This document shows, in pieces, positions 1 to 9,022 of a stretch of 64,000 bases of DNA (within the stretch, counting starts at the first letter, position 1; every line of letters begins with the position of its first letter). Source of the stretch: Paenibacillus taichungensis (GTDB taxonomy: Bacteria; Bacillota; Bacilli; Paenibacillales; Paenibacillaceae); contig NZ_JABMCC010000100.1 in the NCBI RefSeq assembly GCF_013359905.1, forward strand, positions 124,001 to 188,000, read 5' to 3'. Under the pieces are notes generated by a model. That model was given only the letters and a program-made list of their open reading frames with translations. It searched no databases and was not told the DNA's origin. The position numbers were made by a program, and so were the translations under genes.

Positions 1-277
1 GAAAAGCTGTGATCTGCTCATCTTTGATGATATTGGGGCAGAAAATCTGAACCCATGGGTTCGGGATCATGTGATGGGTTCCATTCTGAACTACCGTATG
101 AATCGCAAACCTACATTTTACACGTCCAACTACAACTTGGATGGGCTGGAGAAACATCTTAGCTTCACCAGTAGGGACGGCGAGGAAATGAACAAAGGCC
201 AACGTTTGATGGACCGGATTCGTCCGTTTGTTGATGTCATCTCGGTTCGGGGTGAGAATCAGCGGGGCAAACGTTAA
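1..277 (+). CDS. dnaI: Primosomal helicase loader DnaI, C-terminal part
   Basis: This is the 3' end of an open frame that enters the window in frame 2. It begins with a Walker B strand (LLIFDDIGAE) and continues through the C-terminal half of an AAA+ ATPase of the DnaC/DnaI family (NYRMNRKPTFYTSNY, MDRIRPFVDVISV). In Bacillales this protein loads the replicative helicase DnaC during primosome assembly. Only about 91 residues are visible, so the N-terminal zinc-binding and Walker A regions lie outside the window. The gene is followed directly by an intrinsic terminator. Identification rests on the ATPase motif and on general resemblance to DnaI C-termini. Confidence 0.85.
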   Translation, partial: KSCDLLIFDDIGAENLNPWVRDHVMGSILNYRMNRKPTFYTSNYNLDGLEKHLSFTSRDGEEMNKGQRLMDRIRPFVDVISVRGENQRGKR

Positions 278-324
278 TTTCTAATTATGTTACCGATCTG
301 ATCTATTTTTTACTCCTATAGTCC

Positions 325-370
325 CAAAAAAAGCCTGGCTTTCGCATTGTCGCGAAAACCGGGCTTTTTT
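325..370. terminator. Bidirectional intrinsic terminator after dnaI
   Basis: A stem formed by AAGCCTGGCTTTCGC and GCGAAAACCGGGCTT is bordered by an A-run on the left and a T-run on the right. It can therefore stop dnaI transcripts on the plus strand and the converging small membrane-peptide gene on the minus strand. Confidence 0.85.
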
Positions 371-393
371 GGCCTGCGTGCAACCTGAAGATC

Positions 394-549
394 CTATTCG
401 GTGATAAATTTGAAAATCACCATTCCGAAAAAGATAACCGTCATCAGGCCGGCCATGCCAGCAACACCCGCTATCAGATCAAACAGATCGTTACGGGGTT
501 CCTCGTTCACATGTTCACGCGGGTCGTTGATCCGCACATTTGCATCCAT
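394..549 (-). CDS. Small single-span membrane protein, YqzM-like
   Basis: A 51-residue frame starts with ATG preceded by a strong AAGGAGG site at good spacing. The N-terminal half is charged (MDANVRINDPREHVNEEPRN). Residues about 25-48 form one hydrophobic helix (LIAGVAGMAGL, VIFFGMVIFKF), and the protein ends in FITE. Charge distribution suggests a single membrane span. Its size and layout resemble the YqzM family of short Bacillales membrane proteins of unknown function, but that assignment is tentative. The gene converges on dnaI and shares its terminator. Confidence 0.75.
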   Translation of the reverse strand: MDANVRINDPREHVNEEPRNDLFDLIAGVAGMAGLMTVIFFGMVIFKFITE

Positions 550-717
550 GGTATTGCCTCCTTATGGGGATAACAGCTTGCCCTTACAGGTAGCTGAAGC
601 CCGGAGTAATTTTAGTATACTTGGAAAAGAAAGCGTTTGTAAAGATTTTGCAGCGAACCTGCAAGTTCTTCAATTGTGAAGATTTGATGTTGGGAAGATG
701 AACATTGATGCGTTCAT

Positions 718-747
718 TTCACAACATTAGAGTACCTGTGTTATACT
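718..747 (+). promoter_or_regulatory. Probable sigma-A promoter of trxA
   Basis: TTCACA and TATACT are separated by 18 bp and lie about 65 bp upstream of the trxA start. Nothing else in the gap competes as a promoter. Predicted from consensus only. Confidence 0.55.
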
Positions 748-812
748 GGAAGTGTCGTTCACGACGTTACAGGTTAAAATAAACCGTAAGTATATATAAG
801 GAGGACAATTTC

Positions 813-1130
813 ATGGCTATTGTTAACGTATCCGATCAATCCTTCAACGCTGAAGTCGAAGGCGAAGGAACGGTTCTTGTTGATTTCTGGGCGCCTTGGT
901 GCGGTCCTTGTAAAATGCTCGCTCCAATCCTGGAAGAGCTGTCCACCGAAGTTGGCGATGCAGTGAAAATTGCTAAAGTCAATGTGGACGAAAATCCGGA
1001 ATCCGCTTCCCGCTTCGGCGTAATGAGCATTCCAACATTGATCTTCTTCAAAGATGGTCAACCGGTTGATAAAGTGGTTGGTCTGAACTCGAAAGATGCT
1101 CTCAAAGGAATTATCGAAAAACACCAATAA
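813..1130 (+). CDS. trxA: Thioredoxin
   Basis: A 105-residue protein of normal thioredoxin length with the active site WCGPC (Cys30 and Cys33) and the cis-proline loop MSIPTL (Pro74). It is the general cytosolic disulfide reductant, recycled by thioredoxin reductase, and serves ribonucleotide reductase, methionine sulfoxide reductase and peroxiredoxins. The start follows AAGGAGG with eight bases between. It is monocistronic, with its own promoter upstream and a GC-rich hairpin downstream. Confidence 0.97.
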   Translation: MAIVNVSDQSFNAEVEGEGTVLVDFWAPWCGPCKMLAPILEELSTEVGDAVKIAKVNVDENPESASRFGVMSIPTLIFFKDGQPVDKVVGLNSKDALKGIIEKHQ

Positions 1131-1148
1131 TTAACCAAGATTTCACAT

Positions 1149-1176
1149 ACGCCTCCGGTTATCGCCGGGGGCGTTT
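1149..1176 (+). terminator. Terminator of trxA
   Basis: The hairpin ACGCCTCCGG / CCGGGGGCGT is followed by a short TTTT run, 18 bp after the trxA stop codon. The short T-run makes it only moderately convincing. Confidence 0.6.
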
Positions 1177-1220
1177 TGCGTCGAAACCTTTTATATAGGA
1201 CAATATAAAGTATACTATTT

Positions 1221-1432
1221 ATTATAAGGTGAACTGAAATTTACATGAACAACGGAGAGGGCAGAAATGACCTGTAGAAACGAAGTGGTCGCCTAAAAGC
1301 TTTCTGAAAGAAAGCTACTTCGGAAGCATGCGCTATCCCCGGATTTATACGTTATAAGAAAAGAATCAAAATCTGGGGGTAACAGCGATCGAAAGGTCAT
1401 TCTGTCATCGGAGTGCCTCATGTAAGGTGAAG
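1221..1432 (+). repeat. Dispersed structured repeat, copy A (uvrC leader)
   Basis: First of the repeat family seen in this window. Ordered elements are an outer arm TTTACATGA pairing with TCATGTAA; an inner stem GCAGAAATGACC with GGTCATTCTGTC; a hairpin AGCTTTCT-GAA-AGAAAGCT; and a stem ATCCCCGGATTT with ATCTGGGGGT enclosing a small TTATA/TATAA hairpin. It ends 43 bp before the uvrC start codon in the same orientation as uvrC. It contains no credible coding frame. Confidence 0.85.
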
Positions 1433-1475
1433 CTATCAGCTTTCTCAGTAATCGGGAAGGAGGACCCACCGAATT

Positions 1476-3566
1476 ATGGATGAATTCATTACAAACGTGC
1501 AGGAACAGGAGAAGGCACTGGAGCAGATCCGCCACAAGCTGGCTTTGCTGCCTGACATGTCCGGCTGTTACCTCATGAAAAACAGTGAAGGTACCATTAT
1601 CTATGTCGGGAAAGCCAAAGTGCTGAAGAATCGCGTAAGATCATATTTTATCGGCAGTCATAATGGGAAGACACAGCGCCTGGTATCGGAAATCCGTGAT
1701 TTCGAATATATCGTTACCGGCAGCAATATGGAAGCACTCATTCTGGAGTGTAACCTGATCAAGAAACATATGCCACGGTATAACGTGTTGCTCAAGGATG
1801 ATAAGACATTTCCTTACCTTAAAATTACGAATGAAAAGCATCCCCGACTCGAAGTGACCCGGCGGGTGCTCAAAGATAAAGCCAAATACTTCGGACCTTA
1901 TCCGAATTCATATGCGGCACACCAAACGAAAAAGCTGCTTGATCGGATGTATCCGTTACGCAAATGCGGCGTGATGCCGAAGGAAGTATGCCTGTATTAT
2001 CATATGGGACAGTGCCTCGCTCCCTGTGTGCAAGAAGTGGGCAAAGAGCAGTATGATGAGATCTCCCAGGAGATCAGTTCATTTTTGAGTGGAGGGCATG
2101 AGGAGATCAAAAAGGATTTACAGCGCAAAATGCAGGAAGCAGCTGAGGATCTTTATTTTGAACGTGCCAAGGAACTTCGGGATCAGGTCATTGCCATTGA
2201 TGCGATGATGGAAAAACAGAAAATTACAATGGCGGACGCCAGAGACCGCGATGTGTTTGGTTTTGCCATTGATAAAGGCTGGATGTGTGTCCAGATTCTA
2301 TATATGCGTCAGGGGAAAATGATCGAACGACACGTATCAACGTTCCCATTTTACGGTGAGGCGTACAGTGATTTTATGTCTTACGTGACCCAGTATTACA
2401 GTGATAATCCTGCGTTGCCACAGGAAATCTTACTGCCGGAAATGCCAAAAGATCTAGCAGCGGGTGACGGTGGTGCGGATGATATATCCGATGCTGATGG
2501 AGCGGTACCTGCGGCGGTGACAATCGAGCCAGAAGAGACAACGCGATTGGCGCAAGATTCTGCGGTTGAGCTACGTGTTGCCGAATCCCGTGCATCTTAT
2601 GGTGATATTCAACCCGAAGCAGAAGCGGAAGAAGCTGCGATGGTTAACCAAGACGACGCTGTTGCTCAGGAAGATGTATCGGCTGATAAACAGCCTCCAG
2701 GCTTCGAAGATCCTTCTCAGGTCGCAGCAGCATTGCAGGAATGGCTGGAAATTAAAGTCCACATTCCGCAGCGTGGATTGAAACGCCAGATGATCACCAT
2801 GGCCGTGGATAACGCACGTGTGGCCCTGGAAGAGAAGTTCCGCCTGATTGAGCGGAATGAAGAACGGACATCCAAAGCTGCTGAAGGACTGGGACGTTTT
2901 ATTGGACTGGATCAGCTTCACCGTATTGAAGCGTTTGATAACTCGAACATCCAGGGTACGAACCCGGTATCCGCCATGATTGTATTTACCGATGGTAAAC
3001 CGGATAAGAAGGAATATCGGAAGTACAAGGTCCGTTCGGTTGAAGGACCGGATGATTATGAAACGATGCGAGAAGTTATCCGTCGCCGTTACGAGCGGGT
3101 ATTGAAGGAAAATCTGACCCAGCCTGACCTGATTGTGGTCGATGGTGGTAAAGGACAGATCTCGGCTGCGGTCGATATTTTGGAGAATGAATTGGGGCTG
3201 TTTATTCCGGTATGTGGCCTGGTAAAGGATGCGAAGCACAAGACCTCACAATTGATGATCGGCAACCCGCCGGAAGTCATCTCCTTGCCGCGTGACAGTC
3301 AGGAGTTCTACCTGTTGCAGCGGATTCAGGAAGAGGTTCACCGTTTTGCAATTTCGTTCCACCGCGAGCAGCGTGGGAAATCGATGGTGACTTCCCGTCT
3401 GGACGCCATTCCGGGTATCGGCGAAAAGCGGCGCAAGCTGCTGCTGAAGCATTTTGGTTCTTTACGCAAAATAAAAGAGGCCAGCGTCGAAGACTTCCGG
3501 CCTCTATCTATTGGTGACAAGCTTGCGAATCAGATTATTGCAGCACTTCGTGATGAGGAGTCGTGA
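1476..3566 (+). CDS. uvrC: UvrABC excinuclease subunit C
   Basis: Nucleotide excision repair nuclease that makes both incisions around a lesion bound by UvrB. Order of parts: GIY-YIG endonuclease at about residues 25-105 ([18 protein letters not shown]); Cys cluster CGVMPKEVC...CLAPC at 164-184; UVR domain for UvrB contact near 205-240; RNase H-like C-terminal nuclease (VVDGGKGQ); and helix-hairpin-helix DNA-binding motifs at the end ([12 protein letters not shown]). At 696 residues it is longer than usual (about 600). The excess is an acidic Ala/Glu/Asp-rich stretch at about 325-412. The ATG follows GAAGGAGG with a slightly long spacing of 12. Its 3' end overlaps the converging protease gene by 32 bp. 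Confidence 0.97.
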   Translation: MDEFITNVQEQEKALEQIRHKLALLPDMSGCYLMKNSEGTIIYVGKAKVLKNRVRSYFIGSHNGKTQRLVSEIRDFEYIVTGSNMEALILECNLIKKHMPRYNVLLKDDKTFPYLKITNEKHPRLEVTRRVLKDKAKYFGPYPNSYAAHQTKKLLDRMYPLRKCGVMPKEVCLYYHMGQCLAPCVQEVGKEQYDEISQEISSFLSGGHEEIKKDLQRKMQEAAEDLYFERAKELRDQVIAIDAMMEKQKITMADARDRDVFGFAIDKGWMCVQILYMRQGKMIERHVSTFPFYGEAYSDFMSYVTQYYSDNPALPQEILLPEMPKDLAAGDGGADDISDADGAVPAAVTIEPEETTRLAQDSAVELRVAESRASYGDIQPEAEAEEAAMVNQDDAVAQEDVSADKQPPGFEDPSQVAAALQEWLEIKVHIPQRGLKRQMITMAVDNARVALEEKFRLIERNEERTSKAAEGLGRFIGLDQLHRIEAFDNSNIQGTNPVSAMIVFTDGKPDKKEYRKYKVRSVEGPDDYETMREVIRRRYERVLKENLTQPDLIVVDGGKGQISAAVDILENELGLFIPVCGLVKDAKHKTSQLMIGNPPEVISLPRDSQEFYLLQRIQEEVHRFAISFHREQRGKSMVTSRLDAIPGIGEKRRKLLLKHFGSLRKIKEASVEDFRPLSIGDKLANQIIAALRDEES

Positions 3567-5232
3567 CATACGGCTTCTCTTTTTGTTTTGGATTCATCTT
3601 ATAGATGACATAACCAACGATGGCCGGAAGCACAATCCAGAAGAGTCCTGCGGAAATGTTCAGTGCATCACCCATGAAGATCAGGCTTAGCCCCATCAAC
3701 AGGCTGTCAAAGATAACATGTGCGAATACAACGGCGATGAAGCCGTGGCGCAGCATGATCAGACTGAACAAGAGTCCGATAACAGTAAGCTCAATTGGAC
3801 GTGTGATGACCGGATAGATTGGGTACAGGGTGTGTCCCAGAGCCCAAATTAATGTTGGGATAAGGCAAGCAATGAACGTATTGCGTACAACCTTCTGCAT
3901 CATGCGAATTCCGAACAGACGATAGACCGTTTCCTCACCGATCCCGGCCATCCAGGCCATAATCGGGAAAATCCAGGCATAACTCATGTTGTATGTGGAC
4001 TGGTCAGCCGATGTTGTTGACCAGCTTCCAATACTGCGCTCCAGAATAAAGAACAGTACGGATTGCACACCCAGCAGAATCAACGCCCATAAGTATCCTG
4101 TATACATACTGTGCAGGACATATTTGCCGTATCCGGGTTCTTTGGCTCGAGGCCAAGGATTCAGACCGATTTTGCGCCACATGCCGTCACCGGCAACGAG
4201 CGACAGATAGATGGTTGCACTCATGACTAGCGTAATCCCAGCTTGCATCACCATCAGGAAGGTCAGCATAAAGTTAGACAGCCCCTGCGCCTGAAAGAGC
4301 GGAATCATGTTCAGTGTGCCAATCACGGAAGCTGCAAAGTATACCAGAGACAGAACGATTCCGCGTTTGAATGACGTGTGTGCTCTCGTCAGAATACTGT
4401 AGATGATCGCGAGCACGCCAAGCACAAAGGTCAGGAAAGCATAACCGCCATAAGTCATCCAGTTGGCTTGCCGGGTCTGATTTTGTACATAGTCGGTATG
4501 GGAGGTAGGAACCGAGAAGACCGATTCGAAGGAGCGAACGGCTCCGTTTTCAAACGTAAAATTCAGTTCCAGCTTGGAATCTCCAATTTGCTTTTCGTTA
4601 TCCGTGTATTGCAGCCCCGCTTCTTCTTCACGGGTGTCCAGTTGAAGTTTCGGTACATTATACCCGAATTCGCCAAGTACGCCAGCGGCAAGCTGCTCTT
4701 TTTCCTTTAGGGAAAGGTTATCTTCAGCTAAACGTTGGGCAGCATTTACTTTGCTTTTGTCCTGCTCAGCCTCAATGGATGCATACAGGGAAGACGGCAG
4801 TTCGCGCTTGAAACCGACAACTGTTCCTGTTCTCATATGTACGTCAACATTCAAATAACCGCCTTTGTCCTGATCGGGCAAACGAACGCGGTACACATCG
4901 TAAGGATAGGTTGTTTCCCATTTCTTGTTATAGGTTTCTAACTGTTTGGTTTTGGCCATATACCCATAGATGTCGGAATGGGTTTGGTACGTCACAAGCT
5001 CGTTTCCGGTATTTGACGGAAGGGTATAATCAGGTAGAGAAGCTGCAAAAGATCGTGCCGACTCCGCCGCTTTCTCCTTGCTTATGAAGGAAGTAGACTG
5101 GATATCAGTCGTTTGCGATGAGGTGGCAGGAAAGATTTGAAAAACGAAAAACAGAATCAGGCCAATCGCCGCAAGCAACCCTAAACGCTTGAAGTTAGCT
5201 TTGAGTACCAAAGGCTGCCCTAAGGGATTCAT
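3535..5232 (-). CDS. CPBP-family intramembrane metalloprotease
   Basis: A 565-residue membrane protein. One N-terminal transmembrane segment (residues about 17-35) is followed by a 200-residue hydrophilic region (about 40-245). A cluster of transmembrane helices then carries the CPBP/Abi signature EETVYR (EExxxR form). The downstream motifs LGHTLYP and HVIFD supply further predicted metal ligands. CPBP proteases are related to CAAX prenyl proteases; in bacteria they process peptides or give bacteriocin self-immunity, so the substrate cannot be stated. The large extracytoplasmic region is unusual compared with minimal CPBP proteins. The start is preceded by AAAGGAGG at 12 bases. It converges on uvrC with a 32-bp overlap of coding ends. 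Confidence 0.85.
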   Translation of the reverse strand: MNPLGQPLVLKANFKRLGLLAAIGLILFFVFQIFPATSSQTTDIQSTSFISKEKAAESARSFAASLPDYTLPSNTGNELVTYQTHSDIYGYMAKTKQLETYNKKWETTYPYDVYRVRLPDQDKGGYLNVDVHMRTGTVVGFKRELPSSLYASIEAEQDKSKVNAAQRLAEDNLSLKEKEQLAAGVLGEFGYNVPKLQLDTREEEAGLQYTDNEKQIGDSKLELNFTFENGAVRSFESVFSVPTSHTDYVQNQTRQANWMTYGGYAFLTFVLGVLAIIYSILTRAHTSFKRGIVLSLVYFAASVIGTLNMIPLFQAQGLSNFMLTFLMVMQAGITLVMSATIYLSLVAGDGMWRKIGLNPWPRAKEPGYGKYVLHSMYTGYLWALILLGVQSVLFFILERSIGSWSTTSADQSTYNMSYAWIFPIMAWMAGIGEETVYRLFGIRMMQKVVRNTFIACLIPTLIWALGHTLYPIYPVITRPIELTVIGLLFSLIMLRHGFIAVVFAHVIFDSLLMGLSLIFMGDALNISAGLFWIVLPAIVGYVIYKMNPKQKEKPYVTTPHHEVLQ

Positions 5233-5433
5233 TTAATATTGTTCCTCCTTTATTAATATGGATATTAAAGTAAAGATAGCACAGCCCAAGCCCCGAATGC
5301 CAATGACGAAACGAGAAGTGGTGCAAATGCATGAAAACGAATGAAAATGATCGAAACAATCTGATCTATCCATCGCCATATCTGAGTTTTTCCCTTTTTG
5401 ACGGAATTCGATGCTATTTACACAAAAATCGTT

Positions 5434-5462
5434 TTGTATACAAACGTCGCAGAGCTTATAAT
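5434..5462 (+). promoter_or_regulatory. Probable promoter of the ktr transcript
   Basis: TTGTAT and TATAAT are spaced 17 bp apart. Transcription from here would give a leader of about 240 nt before the potassium transporter start. The -35 region lies in a small palindrome, TTTGTATACAAA. Confidence 0.5.
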
Positions 5463-5581
5463 TTTGAATCAAATGTCCAATATTCCGCATGTCTTTAGGC
5501 TAACAAGGGAACGAATAGAATGTATAAAAGGTATTCCAACCTAATGTATATGTGTTACAGCGAAAATCATACATGTTTACA

Positions 5582-5679
5582 CTCCGAAGTGAAGCTTTCC
5601 AAGTGCTTGGCTATTCCGTCAAGTCATGTGGAAAAGCGCTTCGGAGAAAGGCTCCACATCGTGGAGTCATTTTCTTTTT
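5582..5679 (+). promoter_or_regulatory. Structured leader with terminator-like hairpin upstream of ktrB
   Basis: A long stem starts with CTCCGAAG (5582-5589) and closes with CTTCGGAG (5639-5646). It has a second internal pairing (AGCTTTCC with GGAAAAGC). It is followed at once by the hairpin CTCCAC-ATC-GTGGAG and a T-rich tract TTTTCTTTTT, about 28 bp before the predicted ktrB start. A terminator-like structure in front of a gene suggests transcription attenuation. The sequence does not match the ydaO (cyclic di-AMP) consensus as I know it. This stretch otherwise has no gene from 5233 to 5707. Confidence 0.5.
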
Positions 5680-5707
5680 GGCAGAGGTGGATGATACTCA
5701 AGTGAAA

Positions 5708-7042
5708 ATGAATGTTCAATGGATGCGTCTATCGCCACCCCGAATTCTGGTCCTAGGGTTCGCGGGTATTATATTGCTCGGGACACTTCTGTTGATGCTC
5801 CCGGCATCCAGTCGAAGCGGGGTCAGCCTTCCTTTTATTGACGCACTCTTCACTGCGACTTCCGCAGTCTGCGTAACAGGGCTGGTTGTGGTGGATACGG
5901 GTACTCATTTTTCGACGTTGGGTCAGATCATAATTGCAATCCTGATTCAAATTGGCGGCCTTGGCTTTATGACGATGTCGACACTGGTGGCGATTGCATT
6001 CAAACGGCGGATCTCTCTGCGTGAGCGGTTGATTTTGCAGGAAGCGATGAATCAGAGCACGATGGAGGGGATTGTCCGCCTTATTCGGAAAGTTGTGATC
6101 TACTCGCTCATATTGGAAGGCATATGTGGCACGTTGTTCGCCATTCGGTGGTCGTTTGATATGCCAATGGGGCAGGCCATCTATTATGGATATTGGCATG
6201 CCATCTCCATGTTCAACAATGCCGGGTTTGATATGTTCGGAGAATTCCGCAGCTTAACCGGGTATGTGTATGATCCGCTCGTGAATTTTACAGCCATGTT
6301 CCTTATTATTGCAGGAGGAATTGGTTTTGTCGTTTTGTCTGATCTGGTGGAGTATCGGAGGACGAAGAAGCTGTCGCTGCATTCCAAAGTGGTATTGCTG
6401 ACAACAGGATTGTTAATCATATTTGGAGCTTTGGTTATATTTGTATTTGAATTCAGCAATCCCCGGACATTGGGTGGCCTGAACTGGGGTGGTAAAATTC
6501 TCGGTTCGTTCTTCCAGTCGGTTTCCCCAAGAACAGCAGGGGCGAATACGGTAGACATTGCTGGTCTGAGACAGGCAACGCAATTTTTCATCATTATATT
6601 AATGTTTATTGGTGCTTCCCCCGGTTCTACCGGAGGCGGTATTAAAACAACCACATTTATGATTATGGCCGGAGCTGTCTATGCCATGATGCGAGGACGG
6701 GAAGATATCGTCTTTTTCAGATATCGGCTCCTACAGGAGCGCATTTTCAAAGCACTGACGATTACACTGCTTGCACTGTTGCTCATTATTGCCGTTACGA
6801 TGGTGCTTAGTACGACGGAAGACAGCAGTTTTTTAATGATATTATTTGAGACAACATCCGCCTTCGGTACTGTAGGTTTATCTATGGGGCTTACACTGAA
6901 GCTGACCACGATCGGCAAGCTTTTGATCTGTTTCACGATGTTTGCAGGACGTCTTGGACCAATTACGCTCGCGTATGCACTCGGACAGAAAAAGGGTAAA
7001 GAGTTGTACAGGTATCCGGAAGGCAAAATGATTATTGGATAA
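5708..7042 (+). CDS. ktrB: Potassium uptake channel subunit, KtrB/KtrD family
   Basis: A 444-residue polytopic membrane protein of the TrkH/KtrB superfamily, with four repeats of membrane-pore-membrane. Pore loops with conserved glycines are visible (SAVCVTGL, FNNAGFDM, SPRTAGANT, SAFGTVGLS). It forms the ion-conducting part of a Ktr potassium (possibly sodium-coupled) uptake system whose gating ring is encoded by the next gene. The open frame extends 52 codons further upstream, but that part crosses the leader hairpins. I place the start at the ATG of MNVQWMRLSPP, giving a length typical of KtrB. A GTG five bases earlier is an alternative, and the ribosome site (AGAGGTGG) is weak. Whether it is KtrB or KtrD cannot be decided. 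Confidence 0.88.
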   Translation: MNVQWMRLSPPRILVLGFAGIILLGTLLLMLPASSRSGVSLPFIDALFTATSAVCVTGLVVVDTGTHFSTLGQIIIAILIQIGGLGFMTMSTLVAIAFKRRISLRERLILQEAMNQSTMEGIVRLIRKVVIYSLILEGICGTLFAIRWSFDMPMGQAIYYGYWHAISMFNNAGFDMFGEFRSLTGYVYDPLVNFTAMFLIIAGGIGFVVLSDLVEYRRTKKLSLHSKVVLLTTGLLIIFGALVIFVFEFSNPRTLGGLNWGGKILGSFFQSVSPRTAGANTVDIAGLRQATQFFIIILMFIGASPGSTGGGIKTTTFMIMAGAVYAMMRGREDIVFFRYRLLQERIFKALTITLLALLLIIAVTMVLSTTEDSSFLMILFETTSAFGTVGLSMGLTLKLTTIGKLLICFTMFAGRLGPITLAYALGQKKGKELYRYPEGKMIIG

Positions 7043-7059
7043 GGGGTTCGTGAAGAACA

Positions 7060-7731
7060 ATGAAAACACAGCAGTTTGCGGTAATTGGGCTTGGGCGCTT
7101 TGGCTCCAGTCTGGCACAGGAATTAATGGAGCTTGGTTATGAAGTGCTGGGTATCGATAAAAATGAAGAAGTCGTCGAAGACATGAGTGAATTGGTCACC
7201 CATGCCGTCGTCGCGGATTCAACGGATGAGGAAGTGCTGCGCTCCCTGGGCATCCGTAATTTTGACTGCTGTATCGTTGCCATCGGGGCTGATATCCAGA
7301 CCAGTATTCTCACTGCTATTTTACTGAAGGAACTCGGTGTAAAAACAGTTGTGGCCAAAGCCATTTCAGTTCTTCATGGACGGGCACTGGACAAGCTGGG
7401 GATCGATCGTGTTGTTTATCCTGAGCGTGATATGGGAATCCGGGTTGCCCATCAGCTCGTCACCCCAAATCTGCTGGATTATATCGAATTGTCCGATGAT
7501 TACAGTATTGTGGAGATGAAGGTTCCGGCCTGTTTGCATAATAAAACGCTGTCCACTCTGAATGCTCGAGTACGCTTTGGTTGCAGCATTGTAGCGTTGC
7601 AAAAGGAAGCCGGGGTCATCATTGCCCCGACTGCACTGGACTCGCTTCAGATGGGTGATATCATGGTAATTATCGGCATGAATGACGACATTGACCGTTT
7701 TGAGGAAGAAGTGATCAGCCAAGAGAGCTAG
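7060..7731 (+). CDS. ktrA: Ktr potassium uptake regulatory subunit (RCK)
   Basis: A 223-residue cytoplasmic RCK protein. An N-terminal Rossmann domain with GLGRFG (residues 9-14) binds ATP/ADP or NAD(H). A C-terminal RCK_C domain (from about residue 140) in this family can bind cyclic di-AMP. The octameric ring gates the membrane subunit encoded 17 bp upstream, so the two genes form an operon. The length matches KtrA/KtrC. The start ATG follows AAGGGG at a longish distance. Confidence 0.9.
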   Translation: MKTQQFAVIGLGRFGSSLAQELMELGYEVLGIDKNEEVVEDMSELVTHAVVADSTDEEVLRSLGIRNFDCCIVAIGADIQTSILTAILLKELGVKTVVAKAISVLHGRALDKLGIDRVVYPERDMGIRVAHQLVTPNLLDYIELSDDYSIVEMKVPACLHNKTLSTLNARVRFGCSIVALQKEAGVIIAPTALDSLQMGDIMVIIGMNDDIDRFEEEVISQES

Positions 7732-7786
7732 AGCTGAGTCTATTAAATGAAAGCAGAGCGTTGAGCTCGGCTGATTGATATGAATG

Positions 7787-8710
7787 CTAAGGCGTCGTAG
7801 TCCTCCGTGAGGGCAGCGGCGCCTTTGCTGTAAAGAGCGCAGCCGTTTCTCTGACCCACTGTCTGGAGGTTTGGCTGAGGTCTTCCTTTTCCCCATAGAT
7901 CATGCAGGTTGTTCGCCGGGTCTGTTGCAATTGCGGCAGATATACCGAGACGAGATCATTGTCCGCAAGCAACTGAGGGCGGAGATATGACTTGGGCAAA
8001 AGGGCTGCAGCTTTGCAGGTAGGCAGAAGACGGACAATCGCTTCAAAGGAATCAATCTCCATGCGAATATCCGGCATCACGGCGCAGCGCTGGAACAGGT
8101 CGTCGGTTAATTTGCGATACCAGGTTCCTTTGGAGAACGTTATCATCGGCAGATCTTGCAAATGTTCCATTCCGGCTTCTTTACCCGATAGGGGATGCGT
8201 TAAGGGCACAACCAGCTCCAGATGATCATCAAAAAGTGGCACACAGTTTAGCCCGGCTTCACTTATAGAAGAGGCAACGATGCCTACATCGGCTTTTTTA
8301 TCCCGCACAAAAGAGACAATTTCATGCGTTTTCCCTGTCACCAGCTTGATTTCCGCATTCGGATGTTTCTGCATAAAGGCATTTACCAGCGGTGGCAATG
8401 TGGTTTGAAGCGTTGTCAGACTGGCTCCAAGCGTAATGGAGCTTTGTTCTTCGTCCTTGTACTGGGCCAGCATGGTCAGAAATTTTTGTTGCTGCTGTTT
8501 CTGCTCTACCGCGAAAGTATAGGCGAACTGGCCTACGCTGGTTAACTCAAGTCGTTTACCACGGCGATGAAAGAGCGCTACGCCGAGTTCATCCTCCAAT
8601 TTGGAGATTTTGCGAGACAGCGCGGGCTGTGAAAGATTCAGCAATTTCGATGCACGGTTCAGACTGGACTGCTCTACAACCGCCGCAAAAGCGTTTAATT
8701 CCTCGAACAT
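7787..8710 (-). CDS. LysR-type transcriptional regulator, divergent from sdhC
   Basis: A 307-residue LysR protein. Winged helix-turn-helix is at about residues 1-60 (SLNRASKLLNLSQPALSRKI), followed by a two-lobed effector domain from about 90. The frame extends further upstream, but the ATG at 8710 begins the canonical MFEELNAFAAVVE and is preceded by AAGAGG, so I take it as the start. It is transcribed away from sdhCAB. A dyad in the shared intergenic region suggests that it controls itself and possibly succinate dehydrogenase. The effector is unknown. B. subtilis CcpC is one LysR precedent for control of the TCA cycle, but orthology is not claimed. Confidence 0.88.
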   Translation of the reverse strand: MFEELNAFAAVVEQSSLNRASKLLNLSQPALSRKISKLEDELGVALFHRRGKRLELTSVGQFAYTFAVEQKQQQQKFLTMLAQYKDEEQSSITLGASLTTLQTTLPPLVNAFMQKHPNAEIKLVTGKTHEIVSFVRDKKADVGIVASSISEAGLNCVPLFDDHLELVVPLTHPLSGKEAGMEHLQDLPMITFSKGTWYRKLTDDLFQRCAVMPDIRMEIDSFEAIVRLLPTCKAAALLPKSYLRPQLLADNDLVSVYLPQLQQTRRTTCMIYGEKEDLSQTSRQWVRETAALFTAKAPLPSRRTTTP

Positions 8711-8810
8711 GAGCACTAACCTCTTTTCTAATGAACGTATGAATGTACTTTGCGTGAGGCATCTCCTTGTCAAATATTTCTTCATGTTGTATGGCCTGCA
8801 CGACCGATGT

Positions 8811-8836
8811 TTATAACTTATACCTATAGGTTATAA
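8811..8836. promoter_or_regulatory. Dyad between lysR and sdhC, candidate LysR operator
   Basis: The arms TTATAAC and GTTATAA enclose a 12-bp spacer that itself holds part of the palindrome ACCTATAGGT. LysR proteins bind such interrupted dyads in divergent promoters. It lies 101 bp upstream of the lysR start and about 190 bp upstream of the main sdhC start. Confidence 0.5.
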
Positions 8837-8936
8837 CATTTAATAATTATATTGCAATTCCCTTATAAGAAAAAAAGGAGTAACATGAATCGTGACACAA
8901 GTTGTTCACACCTGAAGAAAACGGAACAATTTGTCG

Positions 8937-8957
8937 AACCTTTCCTTGGGAAAGGTT
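8937..8957. repeat. Perfect inverted repeat in the sdhC leader
   Basis: AACCTTTCC-TTG-GGAAAGGTT is a perfect 9-3-9 inverted repeat in the 312-bp region upstream of sdhC. It could be a second operator or an RNA hairpin in the leader. It has no T-run, so a simple terminator is unlikely. Confidence 0.55.
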
Positions 8958-9022
8958 TGTGTCATGATAAGCGAATTTTATTTATGAAAACGTTGTATTT
9001 AGCGAAAGGGGATCGACATTTT

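Noticed and set aside
774..1127. Long minus-strand frame opposite trxA
   Set aside because: It lies fully antisense to a clear thioredoxin gene, lacks a ribosome site and shows no family features.
5233..5490. Minus-strand 85-codon frame upstream of the CPBP protease gene
   Set aside because: There is no ribosome site, its composition is unlike a protein, and the region holds the promoters for the protease and ktr genes.
5582..5700. ydaO-type cyclic di-AMP riboswitch ahead of ktrB
   Set aside because: Expected by analogy with B. subtilis, but the conserved core sequences could not be found; only generic stem-loops are present.
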